A DNA stretch of 64,000 nt from Acanthaster planci (Eukaryota > Echinodermata > Asteroidea > Valvatida > Acanthasteridae). Location: NCBI RefSeq assembly GCF_001949145.1, contig NW_019091434.1, forward strand, positions 711,980 through 775,979, read 5' to 3'. Shown here in pieces: positions 60,874-64,000 of this stretch (its first letter is position 1; each line of letters starts with the position of its first letter). The position numbers were made by a program, and so were the translations under genes. Below the pieces are notes generated by a model. It saw only the letters and a list, made by a program, of their open reading frames with translations, did no database searches and had not been told where the DNA came from.

Positions 60874-62166
60874 TCATTTCCGTTTCGTGGCACAGATCTC
60901 AAAAATTGATGGTGAGTTAACAAACCTTCCCATTCCCTTCAGAGAAAGTGGGTGTGAGCTGTCTGGTTTCTTGACGGTACAATGGTGCATGAAGTAGCTG
61001 AAGAACATCACCAGCTCCATCTTTGCCAGGTGTTCAACGATGCAGCTGTAAACGGCATCAACTCGTCCGGTTTACGTGCCTCTCCTTTGTCGTTCAGGAA
61101 CCTGTCTGGAATGGAGTTATCAGGATCCAGCCATGCGAAAGGATCATGACCAATAGCCCATCGTAGTTTAAGACAAGGGCACCTTTGGGAATCTTGAACC
61201 CGCAGAACCTAGTATCTAAAGCGGCAGCATGAGCAATCTCCAAAGGAGTAAAGACAGTCAGTCGCTGAACCTCCCAGATAACCGCTTGGGTGAAGTTCAG
61301 TTTCGGTTTGTCAGCCGTCCTAGGCAGGTGGCTGCGACCGACTACGGCATCGATCTTGGCCTGGACTCGCTTCTGGATCTCGGGGTAGACAGCCATGTAC
61401 AGGATCGCCCACTGGAGCGTACCAGCAGTGGTCTCTGTTCCGGCCACAAAGAGATTCCCTACGGTTCCAACAAAACTTTTTTCAGTAAGATGGCCGTGCT
61501 TGACAACAGCTGTGGCTTTTCTTCATTGCTCTTGAGTACTTTCAAGTATACATCAATGAAATAGGTGAGATTGACCGAGTCGAAGGCAACACGATGGCTG
61601 TTGATGATATTTGTCAAGATCCTTAGCGTAGACTGTCATGTACAGGAGGGCCTACTGGAGCGTAATAGCGGTAGGGTGTGTTTATGCCCCGAAAAGATTG
61701 GCTATGGTTCCGGACAAACTCTCCTCACTACGATCCCTTTGCTGCTCTGATGATTTATCTTTTGCCTTATTCTGTTCGAACACGCTTTTCGAACTGTGAT
61801 GCTACAACTCACCGGCACTTTTAAAAACCTCCGTCAGAAGCATTATAGGCCTGTCATTCAGCTGAGGATCCTGGAAACTTTTCTTAACGGAGACGTAGTC
61901 AGTAAGGACCACCACCGTCTTGTTGAAGATGTTCAGGTGAAACACGGGCCTGTACTTGGCGGCATACTTTAAGAAGAGATGGGCTGCACGCGGCGTTGCA
62001 TTTCACGTACGATGACCGGGATAGAGCCGACGATTGGGAATCCCTAGGATTCAAGAGGGAGATTCTTAGGTCGCCCGGAGAACCAGCGAAAACCAAGGAG
62101 AACAGCCAGGCACAACAACACTGTGACGACGTCCAGGGATTCTGACAAGATCTGGGAAGAGGTCAT
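60874..62166 (-). pseudogene. CYP2-like cytochrome P450 pseudogene, array copy 7
   Basis: Recognisable from the start codon at 62166 (MTSSQILSESLDVV) to the tail FEICATKRK and TGA at 60874-60876, but broken in many places. In exon 1 (61813-62166) the PPGP hinge is mutated to an in-frame TAG (62044-62046), and small deletions follow. The 5' half of exon 2 (helix C through the F-G region) is absent. Instead an I-helix fragment (about 61632-61782) is followed, still reading on the - strand, by a second segment that starts further upstream in the protein and repeats the I-helix (MAGTETTAGTLQW near 61447). About 13 bp are lost in the heme loop at about 61046-61050, removing the VGRR part next to the Cys. 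It cannot make a working P450. Confidence 0.92.
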
Positions 62167-62819
62167 TTTCCTTTTGTTATTCAAGCTGAGAATGCCAGTG
62201 CATCAGACGAAGGCAGTACCCTGTCTTATATTTTGGGTTCCCCCAGAAACCGAAAAGAAAGAATCCAGGGAGGTACGTCTGAACTTTTATGTGAAAAGGT
62301 ACATGTAATCCTGCTTGCATCCAGTTACGTGCTTGACCGGCGCTATTAACTTGTTAGTAAGAGTTCAGTGTACCTCAGAAAAACCTTGTCCTTTTGAATA
62401 AATTTTAATTACTTAATTTTAATTACTTTCATTAACATTAATCTTGTTGACCTGAACTGTAAGATATGTTTTTAAACGATTTGTAACAAAAGACAAAAGT
62501 TCCAAAGGTTATTTACATGAAGAAAATAAAATTAACTAAATGAAAATTGGGATTTAGGAACGGTAACCTAGCGCTTTTTATAGGTTCACTTATGAACCCA
62601 GCCTATTTTATTCAGTCGGATGAAGTCTGAGTAAAAATGGCTATTCGACAGCAAAAGGTTAAGGCAACATTTGACTTTTGAAACAAATCTAGTTCTAAAG
62701 TTCAAACTACTTTCGTTTATCTCAGCCTGTTTACAGTCACAACATGTTGCCCTAAGTTGAAGCCGGGGCTCTGTAAAGGATCTGAGGTCATACAGTATGG
62801 AAAATTCTCGACAAGAACT
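62167..62819. other. Intergenic DNA between pseudogene copy 7 and P450 copy 8
   Basis: AT-rich. I see no exon or repeat that I can name. Confidence 0.55.
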
Positions 62820-63970
62820 TTATTCGCGCTTGATGGCACAAATCTCGAAACTCGATGGTGTGTAATTTAAACCACCTCTTCCCTTCAGAGACAGCGGTGG
62901 TGAGTTGTCTGGTTTCTTGAAGGTAAACTGATGCATGAAGTAGCTGAAGAAGATCACCAGCTCCATCTTCGCCAGGTGTTCACCGATGCAGCTACGACGA
63001 CCAACGCTGAAGGGTATCAACTCGTCTGTTATAACAGCCTCTCCTTTGTCGTTCAGGAATCTCTGGGGTTTGAATTGGTCGGGCTCTGGCCAGACATTAG
63101 GGTCATGGGCGACCGCCCATAAGTTAGAGATCAGCAAGGCACCTTTGGGAATTGTAAAACCCCGAAACTGGGTATCGGAGGCAGCAGCATGGGCTATACC
63201 CAACGGAACAATGAGACTTAGACGTTGGATCTCCCAAATAACCGCTCGGGTGAAGTTCAGTTCTGGTTTGTCGGCCATCCTGGGGAGGCGGTTACGACCA
63301 ACCACGGCATCAATCTCGGCCTGGACTTGCTGCTGGATCTCGGGGTAAACGGCCATGTACAGGAGAGCCCACTGGAGCGTAGTGGCGGTGGTTTCTGTTC
63401 CCGCCCCGAAGAGAGCAATTATAGTCCCAGCAATATTGCGCTCGCTGAGAAAACCGTGCTGGACTCCCATGGCATCTTTTGCTTCGTTCTGCTTAACTTC
63501 CTTCAAGAAACAATCGGTGAAATCCTTGGGATCATTTGCATCGAAGATGGCACGGTGGCTGTCAATGATACTGGTCACGAATACACGAATCTCGTCGAAA
63601 TTCGACAGCAGTTCAGCAGTAGGCACGAAGGGTAGATGACGGAGAATCGGGAAGAAATTTACAGCAGCACCTGCACCCAGCAGCTTGAAATTGCGAGCGA
63701 GTAAAGCCAGAAGCCGTGTAAACTCTTCATCAGCGTACTTGTACCGCTTGCCGAAAATGACGTTGCAGATAACGTTGGAAACAGCGTTGCCCAATAGAGG
63801 CTTAGGGTCAAAGGGTTTCCCGTTGAAATCAGACATCTCCTTCATCAGCTCCTCAGCTTCCTCCCCGATCTTCTCCTCGAAGCTCGTTTTGCCAACTCCG
63901 AAGCTCCTCAGCACGGTGAGGCAGAACCGACGAAGCTCGATCCAGGGCTTGCCAGATGCAATTGAGACAC
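62820..63970 (-). CDS. CYP2-like cytochrome P450, array copy 8, second exon (partial)
   Basis: A full-length 1151-nt exon 2 with acceptor CAG|GT at 63971-63972. Exon 1 must lie beyond the right edge of the window. If that exon has the usual 358 nt the protein would be 502 residues. Translation opens GVSIASGKPWIELRRFC; the I-helix is GAGTETT, the K-helix EIQR (ExxR kept), and the heme loop FSVGRRSCIGEHLA. Odd point: the PERF motif reads FKPQRF, with Gln for Glu. It also differs most from its neighbours between helices F and I (KQNEAKDAMGVQHGF). The TAA stop is embedded in AATAAA, so a polyadenylation-type hexamer overlaps the end of the frame. Confidence 0.93.
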
Positions 63971-64000
63971 CTGTCGGTTGGAAAGTAATTTTGCATAATT

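Noticed and set aside
1-64000. CRISPR array, bacterial operon or prophage features
   Set aside because: No spaced direct repeats of that kind, no bacterial gene organisation; all recognised genes are spliced eukaryotic genes.

Overview
The window looks like nuclear DNA of an invertebrate deuterostome. Coding exons are short and spread over long, AT-rich, repeat-laden introns, all splice sites found are GT-AG, and the DNA is full of ACATGT-type microsatellites and small inverted-repeat transposons. An amphioxus-like chordate (Branchiostoma) is my best guess, with echinoderm or hemichordate as alternatives; this is inference and no marker in the window proves it.

Layout: (1) about 1-4.5 kb, + strand: the last two coding exons of malectin (MLEC), an ER lectin; the 5' exons lie before the window. 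(2) about 9.2-13.9 kb and 20.5-27.3 kb, + strand: two tandem paralogues of an RNFT1/RNFT2-type multi-pass membrane RING E3 ligase, sharing exon order, intron phases and nearly every exon length. The first copy lacks a recognisable N-terminal part. The stretch between them holds an assembly gap inside a foldback-type element with a nested hAT-like MITE. (3) about 29.9-64 kb, - strand: a tandem array of eight CYP2-like cytochrome P450 units. Six are complete two-exon genes of 500-502 residues (one with an ambiguous base that shifts the frame), one is a broken, internally rearranged pseudogene, and the last is cut by the window edge, with only its second exon inside.

The P450 genes share one unusual plan. 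A 358-nt first exon carries the membrane anchor and PPGP hinge, a single phase-1 intron follows, and an approximately 1151-nt second exon carries the rest, including the I-helix, ExxR, PERF and heme-Cys motifs. Copies 3 and 4 (about 43-49.3 kb) are matched by copies 5 and 6 (about 51.9-59.1 kb) in exons, introns and flanks, so a two-gene block appears to have been duplicated. The array is expected to supply ER monooxygenases for xenobiotic or lipid oxidation. No functional link to the malectin or RNFT genes is visible beyond shared ER location.

Between genes there is much mobile DNA: three small elements with 8-bp target duplications (hAT-like), two foldback elements with tandem repeats in their inverted arms, several palindromic MITE-like sequences, one tRNA-derived SINE, and a LINE remnant beside the broken P450. 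I found no gene system that I would call wholly new. The most unusual items are the foldback elements, a perfect 33-bp hairpin just 3' of a P450 stop codon, the two-exon P450 architecture with block duplication, and the chimeric pseudogene.
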